Shown one piece after another: positions 37,000 through 45,030 of a stretch of DNA of 64,000 nucleotides. Below the pieces are notes generated by a model. It saw nothing but the letters and a program-made list of their open reading frames with translations, ran no database searches and was not told the DNA's origin. Numbering within the stretch: the stretch's first letter is position 1; each line of letters starts with the position of its first letter. The translations under genes were made by a program, and so were the position numbers. Source of the stretch: a virus; the IMG/VR virus record IMGVR_UViG_3300047994_000054, positions 1 through 64,000 of that record; one strand, given 5' to 3'.

Positions 37000-37530
37000 A
37001 TGGCTTCCGACTACGGCCTGAACTTCGGCTTCCGCCGAAGCGACGAGTCGGTCCGTCTCTCCGAGGGCCGCGAGAAGGTCCCCGCTTCGGGCACCTTCCT
37101 GCTCGGCTCTCTGGTGAGCATGGACCCGGCCAACCTGGGCTTCCTCAAGGCGGCTGCGTCCGCCGAGGTGGGCGAGGGTGGCACCGTCGGCCTGCTCGTG
37201 CAGGAGGAAATCTGGGACCGGAGCATCTACGCCCCGGACCGGATCGACTCGTTCTACTACGGAGTGGCGCGCAACAACCGCCTCGCCGTCATCAGCTCGG
37301 GCGCGGGCACCAAGGTGTGGTTCAAGAACACGCCGGCCCAGACCCGCGCAGACGGCCGCACGATCGCGGCCGTGACCATGGTGGACTTCACGACGCCTCC
37401 GGCGCAGAAGGACTACCTCACCTGGAACGGGACCAACTTCCTCAAGAGCACGAACGGCGAGTCCGACTCGATGCTCCGAGTGACCCTGTCCAACGGCGTC
37501 GACTACGTCGAAGCCGTCCTGACCCGCTGA
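37000..37530 (+). CDS. Head decoration-like protein
   Basis: A 176-residue beta-rich protein between scaffold and capsid. SEGREKVPASGTFLLGSLVS and GGTVGLLVQEEIWDRSIY fit capsid-stabilising proteins that hold a small beta-tulip fold, and their N-terminal arms. The position and size match decoration proteins of actinophages; a minor capsid role is possible. Confidence 0.7.
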   Translation: MASDYGLNFGFRRSDESVRLSEGREKVPASGTFLLGSLVSMDPANLGFLKAAASAEVGEGGTVGLLVQEEIWDRSIYAPDRIDSFYYGVARNNRLAVISSGAGTKVWFKNTPAQTRADGRTIAAVTMVDFTTPPAQKDYLTWNGTNFLKSTNGESDSMLRVTLSNGVDYVEAVLTR

Positions 37531-37549
37531 TCCGAAGGGAGACACGCAG

Positions 37550-38524
37550 ATGAGCCAGCTCGCGCAGTTCAACCGCAGTCGTGCGGCCGTGGACCCCTTC
37601 GGGAAGAACCCCGAGGCGGCCCAGGAGTACGAGCGTCAGAAGGCAGCTCTCAACGAGCGCGCCAAGAAGGAGTGGGACGACCCGGCATTCCACCGCAGCA
37701 TCGCCGCCGACGTCGCCTCGATCCTCGACTACCAGTTCACCTTCGAGAACCTGTTCGGCTCGTACTTCCAGGTGGAGAACGTGGGTCAGTTCGACCGCGT
37801 CATCCTCCGGGAGCGTCGGGGCCTCAAGGTCTTCTACACCTCTCGCGGTGGCTACATCGAGGAGTCGCAGCTCAAGCGTGAGGACTGGGAACTCCCTCGG
37901 GACACCCTGGGCTTCCACGTCTCCGAGCACACCGACAAGCTCCAGGCGAACTTCGCCGAGACGATCGAGGACATGGTCTCGCTCGGCTCGGCTCGCATGG
38001 AGGCCGAGATCAACCGGCGCATGTTCAACCTCCTCCAGGAGGCTGTGCCGTCGAGCTCGCCGTACTACGTCGCGGCCGCTGGCCTGACGAAGACGGCTCT
38101 CGACACCGCGATCCGCGAGGTCAAGGACGCCATCAAGCCCAACGGTGTGGGTCCGCTGCCGGTCACGATCATCGGCCGCGCGTCGATGGTCGACCAGATC
38201 AGCGATTTCAACTTGGGTTTCGACCCGGAAGCTACCGAGGAGATCCGCGCCAAGGGTCGTCTCGGTGTCTACCGTGCGGCCAACATCGTGCAGGTGATCA
38301 ACTACACCGACGAGAACGGCCTGCCCTACATCCCGGCCAACGAGCTGTGGGTCTTCGGCGGCACGGTCGGCAAGTTCGCGATGTACGGCGGCACCACCGC
38401 CAAGTCGTGGGAGGAGAACACCGTCGATTACCGGCACTACCGGACCCGTCGTGACATCGGTGGTCTCGTGCACCACCCGGAGCAGGCGCGCCGGATCGTC
38501 GACTCCACGGTGACCGAGGTCTAG
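37550..38524 (+). CDS. Major capsid protein
   Basis: A 324-residue protein; ATG 37550 after GAAGGGAGAC. Order after scaffold and the make-up point to an HK97-fold capsid: N-terminal helical arm (PEAAQEYERQKAALNERAKK), an extended loop region, the central alpha-beta P-domain (VTIIGRASMVDQISDFNLGF), and C-terminal strands with KSWEENTVDYRHYRTRRDIG. A strong terminator follows. Confidence 0.85.
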   Translation: MSQLAQFNRSRAAVDPFGKNPEAAQEYERQKAALNERAKKEWDDPAFHRSIAADVASILDYQFTFENLFGSYFQVENVGQFDRVILRERRGLKVFYTSRGGYIEESQLKREDWELPRDTLGFHVSEHTDKLQANFAETIEDMVSLGSARMEAEINRRMFNLLQEAVPSSSPYYVAAAGLTKTALDTAIREVKDAIKPNGVGPLPVTIIGRASMVDQISDFNLGFDPEATEEIRAKGRLGVYRAANIVQVINYTDENGLPYIPANELWVFGGTVGKFAMYGGTTAKSWEENTVDYRHYRTRRDIGGLVHHPEQARRIVDSTVTEV

Positions 38525-38556
38525 TCCTCTAGGCTGACCTCACCTTCGCGGGTGTG

Positions 38557-38599
38557 CGCCCCGCCTGTTCTCAGCTCCCACGCTTGAACAGGCGGGGCG
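38557..38599 (+). terminator. Terminator after capsid gene
   Basis: CGCCCCGCCTGTTC (38557-38570) pairs with GAACAGGCGGGGCG (38586-38599), a perfect 14-bp stem with a 15-base loop, 32 bases after the capsid stop. TTCGCGGGTG (38545-38554), the complement of the early leader motif, precedes it. It probably trims readthrough so that capsid mRNA exceeds downstream fiber mRNA. Confidence 0.85.
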
Positions 38600-38653
38600 T
38601 TCGCGTGCCGGGGTTAGATCAGATGCTCGAGCGGGCCGGCCGATGATCCAGAC

Positions 38654-38896
38654 ATGCCGCTGACACCAACGCTTACGACGTACACCCAGCCTGAGGGTGT
38701 CGAGGGCCTGTCCTACTTCCAGGACTGCCCCGTCGACGTGCAGCACATCAACTCGGGTGAGCTCTACCTGCGCTTCGACCCGGTCAACTTCCCGCAGCGA
38801 GGCATCAAGAGCGCCTCTGTCGCCGCGCCGAGCTCGGGTAGCACCGACACCGAGTACGGGACCGGCTCGTATGGCACCGGGGTGTACGGCGAATGA
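38654..38896 (+). CDS. Small virion-associated protein, copy A
   Basis: An 80-residue protein: YTQPEGVEGLSYFQDCPVDV, QHINSGELYLRFDPVNFP, then a Gly/Tyr/Ser tail (YGTGSYGTGVYGE). It is a paralogue of 42295-42582, sharing QPEG, YFQDCP, SGEL.LRF and FP. Each copy opens a block of fiber-like genes. Function unknown; possibly an anchor for head fibers. Confidence 0.7.
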   Translation: MPLTPTLTTYTQPEGVEGLSYFQDCPVDVQHINSGELYLRFDPVNFPQRGIKSASVAAPSSGSTDTEYGTGSYGTGVYGE

Positions 38897-39315
38897 CGAG
38901 CCCCACCCCGATCTCGCCGGTTCTGCCCACGATCGCGAACCCTTCGCTGGACGTGTGGGGAGAGTCGCTCAACGGCGACTTGACCACGATCGTGAACGCG
39001 CTGAACCTGGTGATCTCCTCCTACGCGCCGGTCGCATGGGTGGCAGCTACGGTCGTCGCCTCCGGCCCCGTGACCGGCGGTCAAGCGGTCCGGGTGTCCA
39101 CGGCCAGCGGCGCCGTCACGGTGACCTTGACGCCCTCCGGGTCCAGTCCAGCCAGGACGCGGATCAAGTGGGTAGCGGGATCGACCGGCCCTGTGGTCGT
39201 CGCGGCCGGCGGCACGGTGCTGGACCCCACCTGGAGCGGATTCGGTCAGCTAGGCGACTCCGCTGATTTCTCGCTCGACACCACGCAATCACCCGCCGTC
39301 TGGCAGCTCGTCTAA
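38893..39315 (+). CDS. Fiber-like beta-strand protein, copy A
   Basis: A 140-residue protein (ATGA overlap). The first 50 residues (VLPTIANPSLDVWGESLNGD) look like an attachment helix; the rest is beta-rich and ends RIKWVAGSTGPVV...SGFGQLGDSADFSLD...WQLV, which matches the end of the next gene. Probably a virion decoration or fiber segment. Confidence 0.65.
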   Translation: MTSPTPISPVLPTIANPSLDVWGESLNGDLTTIVNALNLVISSYAPVAWVAATVVASGPVTGGQAVRVSTASGAVTVTLTPSGSSPARTRIKWVAGSTGPVVVAAGGTVLDPTWSGFGQLGDSADFSLDTTQSPAVWQLV

Positions 39316-39331
39316 CTCAGAAAGAGATCCC

Positions 39332-39625
39332 ATGACCGTTCTGCGCCCAGTGGCCACCTACCCCTACATCTACGCGTGGACGGCTGCCAAGACGGCTGCC
39401 TACACCGCCGTCGCCAACGACGCCGTCCCCTGCAACACCACTGGTGGGACCTTCGCGGTGGCCGCTCCCACGTCCCCGACCATCAACCAGCGCTTCCGGG
39501 TCAAGTGGATCTCGGGAAGCGTCGCGCCGACTGTCACCGGCGTCGACTCCACCTTCACCGGCTTCGGGATCGTCGGTGACTCTGCCGACTTCGCGTACGA
39601 CGGCACCACCTGGCAGCTGGTCTAG
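39332..39625 (+). CDS. Fiber-like beta-strand protein, copy B
   Basis: A 97-residue protein; ATG 39332 after AAAGAGA. It repeats the C-terminal domain of its upstream neighbour: RVKWISGSVAPTV, FTGFGIVGDSADFAYDGTTW and final QLV. Such short beta domains occur as knob units in phage fibers. Function inferred. Confidence 0.65.
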   Translation: MTVLRPVATYPYIYAWTAAKTAAYTAVANDAVPCNTTGGTFAVAAPTSPTINQRFRVKWISGSVAPTVTGVDSTFTGFGIVGDSADFAYDGTTWQLV

Positions 39626-39627
39626 TA

Positions 39628-41373
39628 GTGACCGAGCTTCGTCCTCGGGTCTACCCAGTCCAGTCTCCCCTTCGGGGTACGCCCGTCACGGACAACACCT
39701 TCACCTCGGCCCAGTCCGGGGCGGCTTCGACGACGGCTACCTCGAGGCACCCGTTCACCGTTGCCGTCGACTGCACTGACCTGCGGCTCGTCTACGCGAA
39801 CTGGTACAACAACGTCGCCACCGCCTCGCCGAACGAGATCGACGTCGACAACCCGAACCCGATCACGGTCTCGGCATCCATCGAGATCGCTGGGGTGAAG
39901 TACCGGGCCAGCTTCAACGGACAGACGTCAGTGACCATCGGCTCAGGCGGAATGGTCCAGTCCGACCCGTTGCCCGTGGATGTCACGGCCGGCACGGTGA
40001 TCTACGTCTGGACCTACGTTCTGCCCACCGTGAGCTGGTACGCCAACGCGGTCAGCTCAACCCCCACGGGCTCCGGTGGCAGTTCGTCCCTGCGTACGGA
40101 CACCGCGACGGTCACGTCCGGGTCCTCGACGGTGACCGACACCTCCATCGTGTCGACCGACTACGGGAAGCCCGTGAGCGGCACCGGCATCCCTGCCAAC
40201 ACCTACGTCGGCACCGTGACCGCTGGTGCGAGCTTCCTGCTGTCATCGACGTCCGGTTCGCAGACCAGCGTCAACGCCACCGGCAACGGCAGCTCGGTGT
40301 CGGTCGGCGGCGACCTGACCGGCACGAACATCTCGTCGGCGACGATCCCGGACGCGACAGGCAAGTTCCAGTACGTGCCCTCGCAGATCTGCGGCACGCC
40401 GCTTGCTCCCATCGGGGCCGCAGGTTCCACCCCGGTCGCGCTGCTGGTGGGCGACTCGCTGATGGGTGGCTCCAACGACTTCTCGGCGGCGACCTACAGC
40501 GGTCGCTCGACGACGACTCCCGCACTGGCGGGAGGCGGATTCACCGCGCGCGCCCTCTACGGGAAGATCCCCTACATCCAGACCGCCGTCTCGGGTGACC
40601 AGGCGGCGCTGTTCCTCGGCACCTCCGGGCACTTCCGCCGGTGGACCTGGGCGTCCGCAGGCACGACCATGCTCTGCAACTACGGCCGCAACGACCTGTC
40701 GAACGGTCAGACGCTGGCGCAGATCCAGGCGAACCTGCTGACGATCTGGACGATGGGCGCCCGTCGTGGGCAGCGGGTGATCCAGTACACGGTCACGCCC
40801 TACACCACCTCCACCGACGGCTGGACGACCACCGGCAATCAGGCCAACGCCACCGGCAACCAGGAGTCCGTGCGGGTCTCGCTGAACACCTGGATTCGCG
40901 CGGGAGCGCCCGTCGCCTCGGCGTTGAGCCTCACTCCCGTGGCCGTCGGAACGGCCGGCGCACTGGTCGCCGGCCAGCCCGGTCACCCTCTGTACACGTA
41001 CTTCGAGGTCGCTGACCTGGTCGAGTCCGCTCGCAACTCCGGCGTGTGGGCGACGATGCCAGGTCGGACGATCACCGACGGTGTGATGTCGATGGGCAGC
41101 ATCACTCTGACGTCCAGCACGGCAGCCTTCACGTCCGCCGACCTTGGTTCCATCGTCACCGTCGCGGGTGCTGGCACGTCGGGCGCTCTGCTCGTGACAA
41201 CGGTCGCTGGCGTCTCGTCGGGAACGTCCGCTCAGCTTGCGACGAGCGCGAGCACAGCGGTCAGCGGTGCGACCGTGAAGATCAACGTCGCAGGAACGAA
41301 GGATGGGCTGCACCCGTCCTCACCGCTCGCCATCGTCACCTCGGCGGCCATCGTCACTTCTCAGATTGTCTAG
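39628..41373 (+). CDS. SGNH/GDSL-hydrolase-like virion protein
   Basis: A 581-residue protein from GTG 39628. Residues 1-265 are beta-rich with Thr/Ser/Gly repeats. An SGNH hydrolase follows: block I VALLVGDSLMGG with Ser at about 275, block III YGRND near 352, and block V DGLHPSS with Asp/His near 558. Such enzymes deacetylate or de-esterify surface polysaccharide. A beta-rich insert of about 85 residues separates blocks III and V. Being encoded directly after the capsid rather than with tail fibers suggests a head-attached or otherwise special adhesin. Confidence 0.75.
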   Translation: MTELRPRVYPVQSPLRGTPVTDNTFTSAQSGAASTTATSRHPFTVAVDCTDLRLVYANWYNNVATASPNEIDVDNPNPITVSASIEIAGVKYRASFNGQTSVTIGSGGMVQSDPLPVDVTAGTVIYVWTYVLPTVSWYANAVSSTPTGSGGSSSLRTDTATVTSGSSTVTDTSIVSTDYGKPVSGTGIPANTYVGTVTAGASFLLSSTSGSQTSVNATGNGSSVSVGGDLTGTNISSATIPDATGKFQYVPSQICGTPLAPIGAAGSTPVALLVGDSLMGGSNDFSAATYSGRSTTTPALAGGGFTARALYGKIPYIQTAVSGDQAALFLGTSGHFRRWTWASAGTTMLCNYGRNDLSNGQTLAQIQANLLTIWTMGARRGQRVIQYTVTPYTTSTDGWTTTGNQANATGNQESVRVSLNTWIRAGAPVASALSLTPVAVGTAGALVAGQPGHPLYTYFEVADLVESARNSGVWATMPGRTITDGVMSMGSITLTSSTAAFTSADLGSIVTVAGAGTSGALLVTTVAGVSSGTSAQLATSASTAVSGATVKINVAGTKDGLHPSSPLAIVTSAAIVTSQIV

Positions 41374-41475
41374 ACACGCTCGGACATGGCCGAGGACGAT
41401 CGTTCGCGGCTACTGTGAGATGCGCAGCTGTTCATCTCAGCCGGCCTCGTAACGGGGCGATTGGAAGAAGGAACC
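41374..41475 (+). promoter_or_regulatory. Gap with box variant and hairpin
   Basis: GAGGAC-GATC-GTTCGC (41392-41407) is a one-mismatch member of the dispersed box family, one of few in a non-coding late position. TGAGATG..CATCTCA (41416-41439) forms a 7-bp hairpin. GAAGGAA precedes ATG 41476. May be an internal promoter or attenuator. Confidence 0.45.
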
Positions 41476-42042
41476 ATGCCAGTCACGCAGGAGCTAGACC
41501 GCACCAAGACGATGGAGACCTGGGAGATCACCGTCCCAGGGCGCGTCTGGGTCACCACGACGGTCTACAACCGCTACGGCCAGCCGGTCGACAAGCCGGT
41601 GTCGCTCGGCCCCAACAAGGTCGGCCAGCGACTCAAGATCAGCGTGGCGGACCGCGAGGCCAACCAGGAGCTCTGCGAGCGCCCCGAGCTCGATCCGTTC
41701 CTCAACGGCCTGCTGGTGCGGGTGGCAGGCGGCGACCCGGCAGACGAGTCCGTGGCCAGTACGGACGCGCTGACCAGCGCGGAACTGTCGCTGATCTTCG
41801 ACAAGAACGGCAACGCCTTCCACGCGGCCGTGGACGCGCTGGGTGAGATCCCAGTGCGCCGGCTGCTGGCGCTCTGCGACGCTGTGGACGCCACGGCCAA
41901 GCAGAAGGCGTACATCGAGCAGGTCATCAACGAGCGCTTCCGCAATCCTGGCTCCAGTCAGGGCACCGGCTCGGCTGTGTTCAACCTCGCAGGTGAGCGG
42001 GTTGGTTCCGATGGCACGCCGTACGAAGGTGACGAGGACTAA
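41476..42042 (+). CDS. Hypothetical head-region protein
   Basis: A 188-residue protein; ATG 41476 after GAAGGAACC. Front half beta-rich (TWEITVPGRVWVTTTVYNRY), middle KISVADREANQELCERPELD, then helices (VDALGEIPVRRLLALCDAVD) and an acidic tail. It separates the two fiber blocks. A structural role is likely from context only. Confidence 0.7.
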   Translation: MPVTQELDRTKTMETWEITVPGRVWVTTTVYNRYGQPVDKPVSLGPNKVGQRLKISVADREANQELCERPELDPFLNGLLVRVAGGDPADESVASTDALTSAELSLIFDKNGNAFHAAVDALGEIPVRRLLALCDAVDATAKQKAYIEQVINERFRNPGSSQGTGSAVFNLAGERVGSDGTPYEGDED

Positions 42043-42115
42043 CTCACAGTCAGTTGCGAGCGAATCCCCACGTAGAGCGGGTAGGCGTGCTCATGGTGAT
42101 GCTGCTGTGATCGTG

Positions 42116-42298
42116 ATGGAGGACTGGGTGGACAAGGACCGCGTGCTCGATCTCGAGGTGGCGGAACTCGTCGCCCGCACGGTCGACACCGTGCATGCCA
42201 TAAACTCGGCCATCGACGACCTCAACGAGATCATGAATAAGGTCCGCAACTCACCTCGTTCATCTCTGGCGTCCCATCTGTCGATACGTTCTGCATGA
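42116..42298 (+). CDS. Small helical protein
   Basis: A 60-residue protein: MEDWVDKDRVLDLEVAELVA, then VDTVHAINSAIDDLNEIMNK, a clear coiled coil. ATG 42116 is preferred by sequence character; an upstream in-frame ATG at 42011 would add 35 basic residues and overlap the previous gene. The stop overlaps the next ATG. Function unknown. Confidence 0.6.
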   Translation: MEDWVDKDRVLDLEVAELVARTVDTVHAINSAIDDLNEIMNKVRNSPRSSLASHLSIRSA

Positions 42299-42582
42299 CT
42301 CTCGAGGCGTACGACCAGCCCGAAGGCTCGGGCACCAACTACGGCCAGTCGGCGTCGAGCCTCAAGGGCGGCGTCTACTACTTCCAGGACTGCCCGCTCG
42401 ACGCCGACCACCTCGCGTCCGGTGAGCTCAGGCTCCGGTTCAGCACGCTGGACTTCCCCGGCGTCAATGGGCCGTTCTACGAGAGCTTCTCGATCGGCCA
42501 GCGGACGGTCCTCGACCAGTTGCCTACGCCGGTTCCGGTGGGCTCACAGGCGCCACTGGCGGACATGGCTCCCTCGGACTAG
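42295..42582 (+). CDS. Small virion-associated protein, copy B
   Basis: A 95-residue paralogue of 38654-38896: QPEG, YYFQDCPLDADHLASGEL, LRFSTLDFPG. An 8-residue insert and a different tail (SIGQRTVLDQLPTPVPVG) distinguish it. It begins the second fiber block. An anchoring role is inferred from the repeated position. Confidence 0.7.
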   Translation: MTLEAYDQPEGSGTNYGQSASSLKGGVYYFQDCPLDADHLASGELRLRFSTLDFPGVNGPFYESFSIGQRTVLDQLPTPVPVGSQAPLADMAPSD

Positions 42583-42632
42583 CTGGCCGCTGGCTGGTCA
42601 GTTCTTCCCAAGGGTGGGTCGATCCCACCTGA

Positions 42633-43055
42633 GTGACGGTCACCAGCATCGGGACGATCCCCGATGAGACGACCCTCAACGTGGTCCAGGGGCAGAGTTT
42701 CACCTTCGACGCGATCCTCACCGAGGACGACGACGTCACGCCGCGTGACCTCACCGGCTGGATCGCCCACATGCAGATCCGCACCAAGCAGGCGTACACC
42801 GGCACGCTGCTCATCGACCTCTCGAGTCCCGGCGACTCCGGTGACGTCGGCTCCGACATGGAGAGCCTGATCATCCAGGCCGGCGGTCAGACCGGCCGCG
42901 TGGACGTCGTGATCCTGCCGACGGTCACCGCGCTGCTGACCAAGACGGTCTACTACTACGACCTGTTCCTCACGTCGCCCGACGGGCGGACGTCCATCCG
43001 CATGCTCTGGGGCACGGTCAACGTCTCGAATAGCGTGACGCAGGCAGGGACCTGA
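42633..43055 (+). CDS. BppU-like N-terminal domain protein
   Basis: A 140-residue protein from GTG 42633. LNVVQGQSFTFDAILTEDDD, RDLTGWIAHMQIRTKQAYTG and VYYYDLFLTSPDGRTSIRML follow the Ig-like pattern of BppU-type baseplate upper proteins, which attach receptor-binding proteins to the virion. It is followed by collagen-like and fiber genes. Confidence 0.75.
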   Translation: MTVTSIGTIPDETTLNVVQGQSFTFDAILTEDDDVTPRDLTGWIAHMQIRTKQAYTGTLLIDLSSPGDSGDVGSDMESLIIQAGGQTGRVDVVILPTVTALLTKTVYYYDLFLTSPDGRTSIRMLWGTVNVSNSVTQAGT

Positions 43056-43056
43056 G

Positions 43057-43503
43057 ATGGGCGTGATCATCAACCCGCCTGCCACGCAGACGGTCACCGT
43101 GACACCGCCTGAGTCTCCCTCTGTCGTGATCACACCTGCAATGACGCAGGAGATCGAGGTCGCGACCGAGGTAGCGGGCGACACCGTCGTCACCCCGCCT
43201 GCGTCTCAGAGCGTGAACGTCGTCGCCGGGATCGGCGTGCCGGGCCTCGATGGGACCAACGGCATGGACGGCGCGCCAGGCGCGCCAGGTCGTGACGGCT
43301 CCGATGTCGCCAGTTTCACCTACTACCAGGACGCCCCGGCTTACGAGTGGCTGATCATGCACAACCTCGGCCGCCGGGTGGACATCTCGCTCTACGACAC
43401 CGCTGGCACCCGCTACCCCGCCTTCGTCGCTGAGTACGTCGACGAGAACACCATCCGGCTCACGTTCAGCCTGCCGCTGAACGGCTACGCGTACCTCATC
43501 TAG
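43057..43503 (+). CDS. Collagen-like fiber protein
   Basis: A 148-residue protein. A Thr/Val/Pro-rich shaft (TQTVTVTPPESPSVVITPAM), a short Gly-X-Y stretch (GLDGTNGMDGAPGAPGRDGS, residues 66-85) and a C-terminal knob (WLIMHNLGRRVDISLYDTAG, FVAEYVDENTIRLTFSLPLN). This knob type is common in phage tail and head fibers. Trimeric fiber inferred. Confidence 0.8.
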   Translation: MGVIINPPATQTVTVTPPESPSVVITPAMTQEIEVATEVAGDTVVTPPASQSVNVVAGIGVPGLDGTNGMDGAPGAPGRDGSDVASFTYYQDAPAYEWLIMHNLGRRVDISLYDTAGTRYPAFVAEYVDENTIRLTFSLPLNGYAYLI

Positions 43504-43535
43504 CTAGACCACTCAAGACCAGGAGAGAGAGCACC

Positions 43536-44708
43536 ATGGCCGCCATTCCGTTCGTCGACCCGATCGACCTCCAGCAACTCGAGCTGCGCAACGCGGTCAT
43601 CCACCTGCTGGCCACCGATCCGGGTAGCCCGGTCGCCGGTCAGCTCTGGTACAACACGACCTCGAAGCTCCTCAAGTACTACGACGGCACCGCCGTCCAG
43701 ATCATCACGCCCGAGTCGGCGGCGGTGCTCATCGGCTCGACTGCCGGTGGTGACCTCACCGGCACGTACCCGAACCCGACTCTCGCCGGCACCGCCAACG
43801 TCGAGTCGATCATCCGGGCCAACCGGCTGGACCAGTTCGCGGCACCGACGTCCACGGTGAGCTTCAACTCCCAGACGATCAGCAATGTCGCCAACGCGGT
43901 CAACCCCGGTGACGCGGTCAACCTCACCACGCTCCAGTCGGCCATTTCGGGCCTGACCAGCAAGTCCGAGGTCGCCCTGGCCACCAGTGCCGCACTGCCG
44001 GCCAACACGTACGCCAACGGAAGCTCGGGCGTCGGTGCGACGCTGACCGCCACGGCGAACGGCGCGCTGTCGATCGACGGTGTGGCCGTCGTGGTGGGTC
44101 AGCGTGTCCTGATCAAGAACGAGGCCACCGCCGCCAACAACGGCATCTACGTGGTCACCACGGCCGGCTCCGCCGGTGCGGCGTACGTGCTGACCCGGTC
44201 GACCGACGCCAACTCGGCCACCCTGCTCGGCCCCGGCCTGCTGGTTCCGGTGGAGGGTCCGGCCGGCTCGACCGGCACGAGCAACAACGGCGTCGTGTTC
44301 ATCTCGATGGCCCCGAGTCCGTTCGTGGTCGGCAGCAGCGCCATCACCTTCACCAGCATCGGTTCGACCTACACCGCCGGAACCGGTCTGACCCTGACCG
44401 GTACGACGTTCGCGCTTTCGACGCCGGTCTCGATCGCCAACGGTGGTACGGGCTCGAACTCGGCCGTCACTGCGCGTACGGCACTCGGCGCCGTGGGCAA
44501 GTACGCCACCACCATCGGTGACGGCACGACGACCAGTTTCACGATCACTCACAACCTGAACACGACCGACGTGAACGTCCGTGTGCAACTCGTTTCGACC
44601 GGCCAGGAGGTCCGGGCTGACAACTACGCCGCGACGGTCAACACGGTGACGGTCGCGTTCTCGGTGGCCCCGGCTTCCAATGCGATCCGCGTCATCATCA
44701 ACGGCTAG
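43536..44708 (+). CDS. Fiber / adhesin protein
   Basis: A 390-residue protein; ATG 43536 after AGGAGAGAGAG. N-terminus: DPGSPVAGQLWYNTTSKLLK-YYDG, a common phage-fiber attachment motif; then GGDLTGTYPNPTLAGTANV, a Ser/Thr/Gly shaft with VNLTTLQSAISGL, and the same knob as 43057 (FTITHNLNTTDVNVRVQLVS). Structural, outer surface of the virion. Confidence 0.8.
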   Translation: MAAIPFVDPIDLQQLELRNAVIHLLATDPGSPVAGQLWYNTTSKLLKYYDGTAVQIITPESAAVLIGSTAGGDLTGTYPNPTLAGTANVESIIRANRLDQFAAPTSTVSFNSQTISNVANAVNPGDAVNLTTLQSAISGLTSKSEVALATSAALPANTYANGSSGVGATLTATANGALSIDGVAVVVGQRVLIKNEATAANNGIYVVTTAGSAGAAYVLTRSTDANSATLLGPGLLVPVEGPAGSTGTSNNGVVFISMAPSPFVVGSSAITFTSIGSTYTAGTGLTLTGTTFALSTPVSIANGGTGSNSAVTARTALGAVGKYATTIGDGTTTSFTITHNLNTTDVNVRVQLVSTGQEVRADNYAATVNTVTVAFSVAPASNAIRVIING

Positions 44709-44711
44709 CCG

Positions 44712-45029
44712 ATGGCAGCACCCGCAACACCGGGCTTCACGATCGAGGAGCCGCCCCAGCTGTCGGCAGATCCCACCGGGACCTACCAGGCTGGTGCGGC
44801 GTACTGGAATACGACCCTCGGTCGGCTCCGGTACTACGACGGCTCGGCGTGGCAGTCGGTCGCTGACCTGTCCGACGTGACAGGTTCGGCTGCGACGCCG
44901 ACGCAGGTGGGAACGAGCGTGACCTACACGCTGGCCGCGAACACCCAGGTCGTGTTCCGACGCAAGATCAAGCTGCTGGCGGGCGCACGCCTGCTGGGAG
45001 GCACGAACTCCGTGCTGGAAGGAGTCTGA
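44712..45029 (+). CDS. Small fiber-like protein
   Basis: A 105-residue protein: GTYQAGAAYWNTTLGRLRYY-DG repeats the WNT...YYDG attachment motif of the genes before and after; the C-terminal half is beta-rich. Possibly a short adaptor or chaperone for the neighbouring spike. Confidence 0.7.
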   Translation: MAAPATPGFTIEEPPQLSADPTGTYQAGAAYWNTTLGRLRYYDGSAWQSVADLSDVTGSAATPTQVGTSVTYTLAANTQVVFRRKIKLLAGARLLGGTNSVLEGV

Positions 45030-45030
45030 G

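Noticed and set aside
36025-37572. Minus-strand frame across scaffold and decoration genes
   Set aside because: Overlaps several well-supported plus genes; low-complexity Arg/Gly/Leu shadow.
41374-41415. Ten-codon frame MAEDDRSRLL
   Set aside because: No ribosome site, very short, coincides with the box variant.
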